Assembly: GCA_963763095.1 (NCBI GenBank)
Contig: CAVXNR010000013.1
Coordinates: 124,001 to 188,000, forward strand
Length of the DNA stretch: 64,000 nucleotides
From: CAVUCH01 sp963763095
GTDB lineage: Bacteria > Acidobacteriota > Vicinamibacteria > Vicinamibacterales > JAENWD01
Direction of reading: 5' to 3'
Shown here: positions 46,718-55,202 of the stretch, piece after piece
How the letters are laid out: each line of letters begins with the position of its first letter
Position numbering within the stretch: position 1 is the first letter of the stretch
The notes under the pieces: generated by a model
Databases searched by the model: none
What the model was told of the DNA's origin: nothing
What the model saw: the letters and a program-made list of their open reading frames with translations, nothing else
Program-made: the position numbers and the translations under genes

Positions 46718-47245
46718 TCACTGTTGGACGGCAACCTCATACTCACTCTGAACGAGACCGCTCGCGTACTGCCGCGTCCCGACGTGCTTGAGGACGATGT
46801 CGCGCGGTACGGTGCCAAACAGCGGAATCCCGGCACCGATGAGGACCGGAACGCGAGTGATAATAAGGCGCTGAATGAGCCCGGCCTGAAGAAACCGCTG
46901 AATGGTGATCCCGCCATCCACGTAAATGTGCCGGATGCCGCGAGCAGCAAGCTGCGACGCGATTTCAACCGGATCCCCCGACATACGCTGCAGTACGGCC
47001 CCGACCGGGGCGGAGGCCAGCGGACGAGTGCTGAGCACGAAAACGGGCTTTTCACCGTACGGCCAGCTGTCGAATGTCAAGACCGTCTCGAAAGTCTTGC
47101 GGCCGATGACCAACGCATCCACGGTGGTCATGAACTCCACGTAGCCGTGGGGTTCGCCACCGCCGGGCGGCAGGAAGTCAAGGTCACCATTGGCTCGTGC
47201 GATGAAGCCGTCGAGGCTCGTGCCAATAAAGACGGATGCCTTCAT
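46718..47245 (-). CDS. dihydrofolate reductase-family (RibD C-terminal-like) protein
   Basis: 175 residues: MKASVFIGTSLDGFIARANG, then VDALVIGRKTFETVLTFD, KPVFVLSTRPLASAPVG, IRHIYVDGGITIQRFLQAG and IITRVPVLIGAGIPLFG. This is the YyaP/YwjB-type reductase fold that binds NADPH. The substrate is not known; true folate reduction is unlikely from these motifs. ATG 47245 is chosen by family start. Confidence 0.88.
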   Translation of the reverse strand: MKASVFIGTSLDGFIARANGDLDFLPPGGGEPHGYVEFMTTVDALVIGRKTFETVLTFDSWPYGEKPVFVLSTRPLASAPVGAVLQRMSGDPVEIASQLAARGIRHIYVDGGITIQRFLQAGLIQRLIITRVPVLIGAGIPLFGTVPRDIVLKHVGTRQYASGLVQSEYEVAVQQ

Positions 47246-47345
47246 GACTAGCTCCCATGTTGGTACTGACCTGTAAATCGACCGCCAATCGCGAATACTG
47301 GGATCGACATGATCGATCCCGCGTACTACACTGTCGCCAATGGCG

Positions 47346-47540
47346 ATGGGCAAACGACGGCGACGGGCAAAGCAGGCATCGATGTGGGTGGCGGCCCAGG
47401 ACTTGCCGCGGAGCGCCGCGCATCCGTTCTACACGCGCCTGAATCAAATCTTCGACGATCATCATTTTGATGAGTTCGTCGAGGGACTCTGCCAGCGATT
47501 CTACGCCGACGAGGGACAGCCAGGGCTGCCGCCCGGGCGC
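47346..47540 (+). pseudogene. IS1182/IS5-type transposase N-terminal remnant
   Basis: MGKRRRRAKQASMWVAAQDL, HPFYTRLNQIFDDHHFDEFV and LCQRFYADEGQPGLPPGR match the N-terminal DUF772-type region of these transposases. The DDE domain is missing and the frame degenerates after ~65 codons. CACAGGA-CTTA-TCCTGTG at 47607-47624 is a small hairpin just downstream; the rest of the stretch to 47888 shows no gene. Confidence 0.65.
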
Positions 47541-47888
47541 ACTAGACGCCCCACCCGAACACCTCGATCCAAGAGCCCCGGACGGCAGGTAAACACTTGG
47601 CGACTACACAGGACTTATCCTGTGACTGTTTCGGACGGTACGAAACGCCGGCCACCCTCTCCCGGAGCGGCCGGTCAAATTCGTGCCAACCGGACTGGTT
47701 TCTGCAAGCTGACTTCGATCACAAGAGGAGTGGCCTAATGCAGTGCGATCCTCCCCTTCATGGGCTCAATGTTTGTGGCGCGCGGCCGAACTGGGACGTT
47801 GTCCGACGTTGACCCGCGATAAACGCCGATCTGTTGACCCGGACCGCTCTCGTCCGTCCAGGACGCGATCGGGTCCGATCGCGCGGAT

Positions 47889-47894
47889 TACAAT
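47889..47894 (+). promoter_or_regulatory. TACAAT -10-like box abutting a start codon
   Basis: TACAAT ends six bases before ATG 47901 with no ribosome binding site between, consistent with a leaderless transcript. Confidence 0.45.
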
Positions 47895-47900
47895 CGCCCT

Positions 47901-48290
47901 ATGCAGCTTCGCATCGGCTCGATCGTTATCCACTGCCATCAGTTCGATCGGATGGTTGACTTCTGGCAGAAGGCGCTCGGTTATGTTCCGCGAGAGCCGG
48001 CGAGCAACGGCTGGTGCGTCCTACGCGATCCCGGCGGGAAGTATCCGAACGTGTCGTTCCAGGCCCGCGAAACCCAGCGGCCCGGCCGCAACTGGATTCA
48101 CCTGGATCTGTATACCGACAACCAGACGACGGAGGTCGCTCGCCTCGAGGCCCTGGGCGCTCGGCGGTATCCCTGGCGCTACCGCGTCGGCGCCGACTTC
48201 GTCGTCCTCAAAGATCCTGATGGCAATCTCTTCTGTGTCGTCCAACAGCGTGAACACTGGTCGCAGGCGGCGACCGCCACCGATCCGTAA
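47901..48290 (+). CDS. VOC/glyoxalase-family protein
   Basis: 129 residues, two beta-alpha-beta3 units: LRIGSIVIHCHQFDRMVDFW, then LRDPGGKYPNVSFQ, NWIHLDLYTDNQTTEVARL and FVVLKDPDGNLFCVVQ. Metal-ligand candidates are the His in VIHCH, His in NWIHLDL and the Asp/Asn-Leu-Phe end motif. Members isomerise, cleave or bind small molecules; the substrate is unknown. Confidence 0.85.
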   Translation: MQLRIGSIVIHCHQFDRMVDFWQKALGYVPREPASNGWCVLRDPGGKYPNVSFQARETQRPGRNWIHLDLYTDNQTTEVARLEALGARRYPWRYRVGADFVVLKDPDGNLFCVVQQREHWSQAATATDP

Positions 48291-48461
48291 CGCCTACGCC
48301 GCAGGGTGCGTCCGGTCCGCCCGGAAGCCCAATCCGCTCAATACTCTCCGAAGATTCGGCGCTCAGCCGGCTTCGCGTTATGCTGCGGGCCTCGCAGAGC
48401 CGACCGGATATACTTATCGGCCCAGGTTAGTTATGCAGCCTTGAATGAGCAAGCGCGTGCC

Positions 48462-49628
48462 ATGAAGGAGAGGCGGATCGTGAGGCAGACGCGAAACGCC
48501 CGCTCACTCTGCCCGGTCCTTTGCGCAACCACGCTTCTGTCAGGATGCTTGCCGGTACGTGGGCAAGAAGGAGGCTCAAGGAGCTTCGACAGAAGCGTCT
48601 CCCTCGAGAACTCCGCGGCGACGTCGGCCAATGTCAGCATCGGTGATGTGAACGCGGATGGACATCAGGACATCGTGCTGGTGAAGGGACGCCACTGGCC
48701 GCTCGAAGACCTCGTTCTATTGGGCCTCGGCAATGGCTCTTTTCAGCCTGCCTATCCACTTGGGGGGCGGCCCGATCGTTCGTACTCGGGGGAACTCGTC
48801 GACATGGACAGGGATGGCGACCTGGATGTCGTCGTCAGCAACGATACTCCCGACACCAAGGTCGTCTATCTCAACGATGGTCGTGGCCGGTTTGTGCCTG
48901 GCTCCACGTTCGGGCGAGGCGAGTGGCCGACGCGACACATCAGCGTTGTCGACCTCAACCATGATGCCCTTCCGGACGTCATTCTAGCGAACAGATATGG
49001 CAGCAACCCGGGGGCGAGCTATGTCTGCTTCGGTGTAAAGGGTGGCGAGTTCGCAGAGGAGTGCGTGCCCTTTGCTCAGGGGTCGGCGACGACGATCAAG
49101 CCTGCTGACTTCAACGGAGATGGCTTTCCCGATTTGACTGTGCCGCATCGCGATGGAGGCCAGAGCTTCATCTATCTCAATGACGGAAAGGGGGGCTTTC
49201 GTGAGCGCCGACCGTTCGGGCCGTCCACTGCTGCCATTCGAAGCGCCGAGCCAGCTGACCTGGACGGGAATGGTGTCTTGGATCTCGTCGTTATTGACGA
49301 ACAGACGGGTCCAGCTATCTTCTGGGGCCGAGCTGACCGAACGTATCCTGCAGCAGAGGCGCTCGGCACGGGTGGGCCGACGCCGTACGCCCTTACCGTG
49401 GCCGATCTGGACGGGAATGATCGGCCGGACGTGATCGTCGGCTATGTGGAGTCACGTCCGATCGTCTACTTCAACGACGGTCGAGATACGTTCCACGCCG
49501 TGGCGTTTGGCGACAACGAAGGCACAGCCTACGGGTTTTCGATCGGCGACCTTGATGAGGACGGGTTCTTGGATATCGCCATGGCTCGTTCGGAAGCACG
49601 GAACATGCTGGTACTTCGGTGCGCCTGA
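48462..49628 (+). CDS. FG-GAP/VCBS-repeat lipoprotein, integron-cassette-like
   Basis: 388 residues. A lipoprotein signal with lipobox TLLSGC (Cys29) is followed by about seven FG-GAP blades, each with a calcium loop: DVNADGHQD, DMDRDGDLD, DLNHDALPD, DFNGDGFPD, DLDGNGVLD, DLDGNDRPD and DLDEDGFLD. This is enough for a complete seven-bladed propeller at the cell surface or in the periplasm. ATG 48462 is used although an in-frame ATG lies at 48306, because the lipoprotein signal starts here. An attC site follows the stop by 62 bases in the same orientation. Confidence 0.88.
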   Translation: MKERRIVRQTRNARSLCPVLCATTLLSGCLPVRGQEGGSRSFDRSVSLENSAATSANVSIGDVNADGHQDIVLVKGRHWPLEDLVLLGLGNGSFQPAYPLGGRPDRSYSGELVDMDRDGDLDVVVSNDTPDTKVVYLNDGRGRFVPGSTFGRGEWPTRHISVVDLNHDALPDVILANRYGSNPGASYVCFGVKGGEFAEECVPFAQGSATTIKPADFNGDGFPDLTVPHRDGGQSFIYLNDGKGGFRERRPFGPSTAAIRSAEPADLDGNGVLDLVVIDEQTGPAIFWGRADRTYPAAEALGTGGPTPYALTVADLDGNDRPDVIVGYVESRPIVYFNDGRDTFHAVAFGDNEGTAYGFSIGDLDEDGFLDIAMARSEARNMLVLRCA

Positions 49629-49690
49629 ACGCCGGACCACGTCGACGAAGGAGAGGCGCCAAACGCTGCTTCGATGCGAGGGCGCGAGCT

Positions 49691-49788
49691 GCCTAACCGG
49701 CCGCTGCAGCCGACAAGCGGCGCAGGCACGTGAAGCTGATTCGGCGATTTGGGGGGCGCCGCTTGCGGCTGAGCGGCAGGAGTTAGGC
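49691..49788 (+). other. integron attC recombination site
   Basis: GCCTAAC (R'') at 49691-49697 and GTTAGGC (R') at 49782-49788 are exact complements and fit RYYYAAC and GTTRRRY. Inside, CCGCTGCAGCCGACAAGCGG pairs with the complement of CCGCTTGCGGCTGAGCGG. The left arm carries an extra G (CCGCT-G-CAGCCG), the extrahelical base that sets attC polarity. Total length is 98 bp. Orientation is plus, as expected for a cassette carrying the FG-GAP gene. Confidence 0.85.
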
Positions 49789-49878
49789 CCTCATACACGC
49801 CGTAGTGTCTACCAAACTCGCCTCTGGGGCAGCGAAGCGTGTCGCTCACCACTTGGCGACTACTCAAGAGTAATCGAC

Positions 49879-51114
49879 TCACTCGATGGCCCCTCGTTCT
49901 CGCAGCAGAGTGACCGTTCTCCTCTGAGGCTGGCCGCCAAATAGCAGTGCGTACCCCAACACCGTGCACTCTACGATCTCACCTGGCCGCTCATAGTCCC
50001 CCGGAAGCTTCACGCGAACTGCGAGGTCTGCACCTTGCTCAACCAGCAACTGTGTCACCGGCAAGCCCCCATCGTCGAACTGTGTCACCGCATGAAAGAT
50101 TGCAGTCTGCCCGCCGACGCCGGCCACATCGACGGCTGCGCGGGCATTGACGTCCGCGCCTCGGTCGAGAAGTAGCGCGACCGCTGCGGCATTGCCGTAT
50201 TCCGCAGCCACATGCAGGAGCGTTCCTCCCTGAAGCAAGAGGTTGCGCCCGCCGGTTTGGCCGCAATCGAGTTCGAAGAAACGCCTATTCACGAGTGCGG
50301 CATCCGCATCCATCAGCTCAGCTAGGCTATCGAGCCGGCCGCGGAGCAGTTGCAGCACCCCTGGAACGTCGTACTTGGTTACGCCACCGGCCTCGAGAAG
50401 GATGTTTATGCAGCTGCTCAGTCGTTGTGGGGAACGCGCGTACGATGCGATGAGGTAATCGAGAGCCGTGCCTGGATAGGGATGGCCGCTGATCTTGTAT
50501 CCATGGTCGCGACAGTTCGGATTTGCGCCGTGATCGACAAGCCATTTGAGAGCGTCCGGATCCAATGACTCGCACGGTGCAAAGATGATGGGGAAATGTC
50601 CGTGCCACAGGGCGTTTACATCCGAGCCGTGGGAGACGAGAAGCTCCATCATCGGGATGCGACATCCGTTGAGCGCGGCTCGCATCAGCGGTCCGTCACC
50701 CCCCTGGTGCACGTCTGATCCGTGTTGGAGCATCCACGTCGCCATCGCCAGCCTCGCCGGGCTGGGTGATTCCCATGGGACGCGGCATTCGGCAACCCAC
50801 GTCAGCGGCCCATCCCTGCCATAACCAAGTGGAGCACTGTGCAGCGTCGGGTTGCGCGTCATCAGGGTCTTGACGCGAACGATGTCGTTGGTGTCGATAG
50901 CCTGCTTGAGTTGCCCGATCTCCTCCAATGACTCGATGTGAGCCTTCAGCTTCGGCCAGCTCGCAAAGCCGTAGAGACGCGCGATCTGGAACTGCGCATC
51001 GGCGATCGACGCCGCGGCGCCAGCCTTGAGCAGGTCCTTGGCTTGGTCCTTCAGATGGCGGAGATTCGGACGGTCGGGAAGCGCGCGTGATGCTTCGGGG
51101 TGTTTGGGCGACAT
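49879..51114 (-). CDS. ankyrin-repeat protein
   Basis: 411 residues without signal peptide. The N-terminal ~65 residues (LRHLKDQAKDLLKAG, LYGFASWPKLKAHIESL) are the module often seen before bacterial ankyrin arrays. Repeats follow, among them WMLQHGSDVHQGGDGPLMRA, LLVSHGSDVNALWHGHFPII, WLVDHGANPNCRDHGY, GGTLLHVAAEYGNAAAVALL, LLDRGADVNARAAVDVAG and LLVEQGADLAVRVK. Protein-protein interaction is the likely role. It is convergent with the FG-GAP gene across the attC site. Confidence 0.87.
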   Translation of the reverse strand: MSPKHPEASRALPDRPNLRHLKDQAKDLLKAGAAASIADAQFQIARLYGFASWPKLKAHIESLEEIGQLKQAIDTNDIVRVKTLMTRNPTLHSAPLGYGRDGPLTWVAECRVPWESPSPARLAMATWMLQHGSDVHQGGDGPLMRAALNGCRIPMMELLVSHGSDVNALWHGHFPIIFAPCESLDPDALKWLVDHGANPNCRDHGYKISGHPYPGTALDYLIASYARSPQRLSSCINILLEAGGVTKYDVPGVLQLLRGRLDSLAELMDADAALVNRRFFELDCGQTGGRNLLLQGGTLLHVAAEYGNAAAVALLLDRGADVNARAAVDVAGVGGQTAIFHAVTQFDDGGLPVTQLLVEQGADLAVRVKLPGDYERPGEIVECTVLGYALLFGGQPQRRTVTLLRERGAIE

Positions 51115-51485
51115 GGCGACCTCCTTTCATCGAAACGCCCGTTGTCCGCACATCGGGCTGAAAGAAGGTGGCGAAGACTTGATGCTGCAGGTGGGCTTCT
51201 ACCCTTTCCGCGGACCGGATGCGTCCCTTTACGCGACGTTAGGATAATCCGATCAATATAACCAGTCAACGAAGAGCACTCTCGGCTCCCGATAAACGCC
51301 GCCGGGAGGACCGGTCGATGAAGCTGTCGGCGACGGTGAAGAGGCCGTCGCCGAAGTCGAAGCGTTGGCGAACTGCCGATGCCTAGCTTTGAATTCGCGA
51401 GCCAGACTGCTGAGGTCTGGAAACGATCCGCCCGTCCGACTCCCAGCAGCTGGAGTTCGTGTGCGATGTTTGTGACCGCTTGGCG
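51115..51485. other. intergenic stretch, no supported gene
   Basis: About 370 bases between two minus-strand genes. Short frames on both strands lack family features. GACGTTAGGA near 51237 only partly resembles an integron core site and has no partner arm. Confidence 0.45.
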
Positions 51486-52775
51486 TCACCGCCATGCAGG
51501 GCCAGCTGGGAACGAGAACTCGGCGATGGACGACGGTTTCATCGTGACGCTGTAGCCGGGCGCGGTCGGCAGCTGGTATCGACCGCCCAGCACGCGCACG
51601 GGATCGACGAAGTGCTCGTGCAGGTGGTCTACGTACTCGATCATCCGTCCGTCCAGCGACGTGCCGACCCGGAGGTAGTCGAAGATCGCCAGGTGCTGCA
51701 CGTACTCGCACAGGCCCACACCGCCGGCGTGCGGGCACACGGGCACGCCGAACTTGGCGGCCATCAGCAGGATCGAGACCACCTCGTTGACCCCGGCGAC
51801 CCGACAGGCATCGACCTGGCACACCCGGAACGCGTCGGCCTGTAGCAGCTGCTTGAAAATGACGCGGTTGGCGGCCACCTCTCCGGTGGCCACGCGGATC
51901 GGTGCCACCGCGCGGGCGATACGGGCATGCCCAAGCACGTCGTCAGCATGGGTGGGCTCCTCGATCCAATACGGCTGGACCACCGCCAGGCGCCGCATGT
52001 TGGCGATCGCCTCCTCGACGTCCCAGACCTGGTTGGCGTCCATCATCAGCAGGGCATCCGGCCCGATCTCCTCACGGATGATGGATGCCCGCCGCACGTC
52101 ATCGTCAATCGGGCCGCCGACCTTCATCTTCATCGCGCGCCAGCCGCCGGCGTACGCCTGCTGCGTCAGCGCCCTGATCTTCTCGTCCGAGTAGCCCAGC
52201 CAGCCCACCGAGGTGATGTATGACGGAAACCCACGCTGCTCGAGCGTGGCGAGCCTGTCCTTCCATCCGAGAGATCCCTTCTCCAGGATGGCGTGGGCCT
52301 CGTCCGGGGTGAGCGCGTCCGTAATGTGGTGGAAATCGATGCACCGCACCAACTCGTGTTCGGGCATCTGCGCCAGCAGCCGCCACATCGGCATGCCGGC
52401 CAGCTTGGCCCGCAGGTCCCAGACGGCGTTGATCACCGCACCCGCGGCCATGTGGATGACGCCCTTCTCCGGGCCGATCCAGCGCAGCTGGGGATCGGCG
52501 GTCAGCGAGCGCCAGAATGCGACCGGCTCCTCGAAGATTTCCTCGATCGTCCGGCCGACCACGTGATGGGCCAGCGCCCGTACGGCCGCGCACGTGATCT
52601 CGTTGCCCTGCCCGTTGGTGAAGGTCAGTCCGGTGCCGGTCGGCCCCTTGTTGGTGGGCAGCTCCACATAGGTCGCCGAGTAGTCGCCGCGGTTGATCGC
52701 GTCGGAGCCGTCTCCCGCGGCGGCAGTCGGGAACCGGACATCGTGGATGTCAACGGCCGTTATCTTCGTGCCCAT
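51486..52775 (-). CDS. L-fuconate dehydratase-like enolase-superfamily enzyme
   Basis: 429 residues. N-terminal cap: KITAVDIHDVRFPTAAAGDG, SDAINRGDYSATYVELPTN and GLTFTNGQGNEITCAAV. Barrel: GWRAMKMKVGGP (KxK catalytic Lys pair), LLMMDANQVWD (Mg Asp), YWIEEPTHADD (Mg Glu), IRVATGEVAANRVIF (Glu), and FGVPVCPHAGGVGLCEYV (catalytic His). These are the positions used by FucD/ENOSF1 to dehydrate L-fuconate to 2-keto-3-deoxy-L-fuconate. Length matches. No other fucose gene is nearby, so the exact sugar acid is inferred. Confidence 0.88.
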   Translation of the reverse strand: MGTKITAVDIHDVRFPTAAAGDGSDAINRGDYSATYVELPTNKGPTGTGLTFTNGQGNEITCAAVRALAHHVVGRTIEEIFEEPVAFWRSLTADPQLRWIGPEKGVIHMAAGAVINAVWDLRAKLAGMPMWRLLAQMPEHELVRCIDFHHITDALTPDEAHAILEKGSLGWKDRLATLEQRGFPSYITSVGWLGYSDEKIRALTQQAYAGGWRAMKMKVGGPIDDDVRRASIIREEIGPDALLMMDANQVWDVEEAIANMRRLAVVQPYWIEEPTHADDVLGHARIARAVAPIRVATGEVAANRVIFKQLLQADAFRVCQVDACRVAGVNEVVSILLMAAKFGVPVCPHAGGVGLCEYVQHLAIFDYLRVGTSLDGRMIEYVDHLHEHFVDPVRVLGGRYQLPTAPGYSVTMKPSSIAEFSFPAGPAWR

Positions 52776-52799
52776 CAGGCTCGTTCCAGTCGGACGAAA

Positions 52800-53150
52800 T
52801 CAGCACGTCACGTGCAGGACGGCGTTCGTGCGCCGCGAAGACTTCTGGAGCTCCTCGATGGCCTCGACGGTCGGAAGAATGACGAGCTTGAGCTCGCGCC
52901 GTGCGGCCTCGCGCTTCACATCATCCGTAACCGGCAAGTTGCCATAAGCCCCGGTGCCGATGACGAGCCGGCGGCACTTCCATGGAATCTTTTCTGCCGC
53001 CGACAGCGGCGTATGGGCGAAGGCATCGCGCAGTTTCTTCGACGGCTTCTTCACTCGTTTTCGGATCTTGCCGCGATCGATGACCACATCGTGTTGGTAG
53101 GTGACGCCATCGATGGTGATGTGGCCGAATGAGAACTTCTCGATCCGCAT
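52800..53150 (-). CDS. MTH938/NDUFAF3-like (DUF498) protein
   Basis: 116 residues: RIEKFSFGHITIDGVTYQHD, then KIPWKCRRLVIGTGAYGNLP and LKLVILPTVEAIEELQK, the compact alpha/beta fold of the MTH938 family. The role in bacteria is unknown. It sits 24 bases upstream of the fuconate dehydratase on the same strand, so the two may be one transcript. ATG 53150 is chosen over ATG 53171 by family start. Confidence 0.82.
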   Translation of the reverse strand: MRIEKFSFGHITIDGVTYQHDVVIDRGKIRKRVKKPSKKLRDAFAHTPLSAAEKIPWKCRRLVIGTGAYGNLPVTDDVKREAARRELKLVILPTVEAIEELQKSSRRTNAVLHVTC

Positions 53151-53543
53151 CAGCGCCTCCCTCCCGATCATACGCCTGGCCGCAGATGCACGATGATCCG
53201 GGTTCGGCGCGTCGTTTTCGATCGGGAACCTCGCAGGCGGGCGCCGGAGAGCAGCCAGCGGAGACCGATATCTTCACGCTTGCACACGCAAACGCGGATA
53301 CCGGTCGGGTCGGCGGCCGGGGCCCCCGCGCAGAAGCGGCAGCGCAAAGAGCCTCGCAGATGGACGGGTTAAATCCCCACTAACGCCGAAGTGATGACCG
53401 ATCTGGCTCGCGGGTTGGTCGCCACAAGGTGACTAGGCGGGAGTAACCTATGTGGCGGCAAACTGGCCGTTTCGCCGCTGAACCCGACGCCACCGGCGAT
53501 CATTGAACGCGTACTTGCCGATCTCCTGTAGAGTCCGACGAAT
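53151..53543. other. divergent intergenic region
   Basis: Lies between the MTH938-like gene (minus) and an ankyrin gene (plus). No gene is supported. TAGAGT at 53529-53534 ends nine bases before ATG 53544 and may be a -10 box for a near-leaderless transcript. Confidence 0.4.
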
Positions 53544-54263
53544 ATGGTGTCCAAGACGTCCATGCTGCCGCTCGTAAGGGCCTTCGACTGGAAAGCTGTC
53601 GATGCGGGATTGAGGGCGTCGCCGCAGCTCGTCAAGCACCGGGACGATCGTGGGCGCAATTGGCTGCACATCTGCGGTGCGACGGCGCTCGACGGCCGCG
53701 ATCCGAGGCCGAGTATTCGCACCGCAGATGTGCTGGTGGCGCGTGGCATCGATGTGCAGGATCACGCGTTTACCGAAGGGCGTTGGCGCGCCACGCCGGT
53801 GTGGCACTGCGTGTCCTACGGGCGGAATCTCAAGCTGGCCGAGCACCTCATGAAGCGTGGCGCATCCCCGCAGTATTCGCTCTATGCCGCCGCGTACAAC
53901 CGCGACACCGATGCGATTCGCCTGCTTGTGGGCTATGGCGCCGACATTGAGGAGCCATCGGGCCCTGGAGACACGCCGTTTCTAGGGGCGATCGGCTGGA
54001 GTCACTTCGAAGCTGCGGCGGTGATGCTGGCGTGCGGCGCCAACGTCAACGTGCAGAACGATCTAGGCATGACGGCCGCGCACCTGATGCTGAAGAAGGG
54101 CTCGGACTACGAGCACTTCGAGCTGCTTGCCCGATCTGGGGCCAGGTTTGACCTGCCGAACAAGGACGGAGTCACGGCGGCGGAGCTCATGTCGCGCAAG
54201 CGTGACCCACGGTTCCGCGCCCTGGTGTCCATCAATGGAAAGAAGCACCGCGACATGAAGTGA
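53544..54263 (+). CDS. ankyrin-repeat protein
   Basis: 239 residues with about five ankyrin units: GRNWLHICGATALDGRD, RTADVLVARGIDVQDHAF, RATPVWHCVSYGRNLKLAEH, LMKRGASPQYSLYAAAYN, LLVGYGADIEEPSGPGDTPF and ACGANVNVQNDLGMTAAHLM. No signal peptide or membrane helix is seen. Sequence differs clearly from the ankyrin protein at 49.9 kb, so the two are not a recent duplication. Confidence 0.85.
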   Translation: MVSKTSMLPLVRAFDWKAVDAGLRASPQLVKHRDDRGRNWLHICGATALDGRDPRPSIRTADVLVARGIDVQDHAFTEGRWRATPVWHCVSYGRNLKLAEHLMKRGASPQYSLYAAAYNRDTDAIRLLVGYGADIEEPSGPGDTPFLGAIGWSHFEAAAVMLACGANVNVQNDLGMTAAHLMLKKGSDYEHFELLARSGARFDLPNKDGVTAAELMSRKRDPRFRALVSINGKKHRDMK

Positions 54264-54329
54264 ACGTCGAGACTCGAGGCACTCAGCAATCAGCGACGGG
54301 CTCCGGCCGCGGCAAGCCCTGAGCTTCGT

Positions 54330-54423
54330 AGTTGAAGCGCAGATCTGGGCAGCAGCGGGGCGGGCGGGCATCGAGAAGCTCGCACCGCACGACCTCCGTC
54401 GCACGCGTGCGCGACTCTGTCAC
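54330..54423 (+). pseudogene. tyrosine recombinase remnant
   Basis: AQIWAAAGRAGIEKLAPHDL then RRTRARLCH is the HxLRR box of an XerC/D-like integrase; the following GHxx and Tyr regions are lost and the N-terminal domains are absent. Only ~30 codons remain. It is of a different subgroup from the remnant at 4.3 kb. The rest of 54264-54634 holds no gene. Confidence 0.6.
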
Positions 54424-54634
54424 TTGGAGCCAGGGGCGGGCGCAAAACGTCCGCCCTTGGCGATAAGGCGGAATCTATCTGTTGCAGACGTTCGGCGAGG
54501 CGCGTTTGGCGTTATGCTGCACTCGTCCCAGGTCGCCGAAGACGTGCCGGTCGGCCTCCAACTCGCGAAGCCTTGCGAGCGATGTGCAGACCGGCACCGA
54601 AATCCGCTAACCCCTACCACAGAAGGACCAGGCC

Positions 54635-54900
54635 ATGGCATTCATGCTAGTCAGGAGCAAAGTCAGGGACTTCAAGACGTGGAAGCCCGCCTACGACGCT
54701 CATCAGCCAGCGCGCAACGACGCAGGGCTCACGGAGAAGTACCTGCTTCGTAATGCGGATGACGCCAACGAAATTGTCATTCTCTTTGCATACAAGATCT
54801 CGATCGAGCGAAGACGTTTGCCGCGTCGGCAGACCTGCGTGAGAGGATGCAAGAATCTGGCGTGATCGACAAGCCAGACATCTACTTCCTCGATAGGTAG
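54635..54900 (+). CDS. small ferredoxin-like (ABM-type) domain protein, one frameshift
   Basis: Reads MAFMLVRSKVRDFKTWKPAY, RNADDANEIVILF, then, after a shift near 54795, DLDRAKTFAASADLRERMQE and SGVIDKPDIYFLDR to the stop at 54900. Together about 88 residues with the dimeric alpha/beta-barrel pattern of antibiotic-biosynthesis-monooxygenase-like proteins. The function is unknown. Without the correction the frame ends at 54865 in an Arg-rich tail. Confidence 0.65.
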
Positions 54901-55202
54901 CGGACACGTTGTCGAGTAATCCCGTGCGGACAGGATGATTCCTGCTTGTCGGCGGAGTGTGGATCGATTCCAGTCCCTCCCCAGGAAGCCGCGCGGGGGA
55001 TCACTCGACGCTTGGCGACCAGTGAGGACCAATCTTGTTTCACCGGACCTCGCCGTGTCAGCGGAGTAACGAGCAACATCCCGAGCGGCTTTCTCGCCGG
55101 CCGACGAGCACCCGGGTCAGGGGCATTCGGAAAGGCAAGGCTGACGCGTCCCACCGAGAGTCCGTGCAGTCTTGCGGCAGCACAACCGCGCTGCGCCTCC
55201 GC
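54901..55202. other. intergenic stretch, no supported gene
   Basis: Convergent junction of about 300 bases. No hairpin with a T run, tRNA or conserved frame was recognised. Confidence 0.4.

Noticed and set aside
54500..54520. GCGTTATGCTGC shared with 48376-48387 as a second cassette boundary
   Set aside because: No complementary left arm is present upstream of 54500, and a shared 12-mer is expected by chance in 64 kb.
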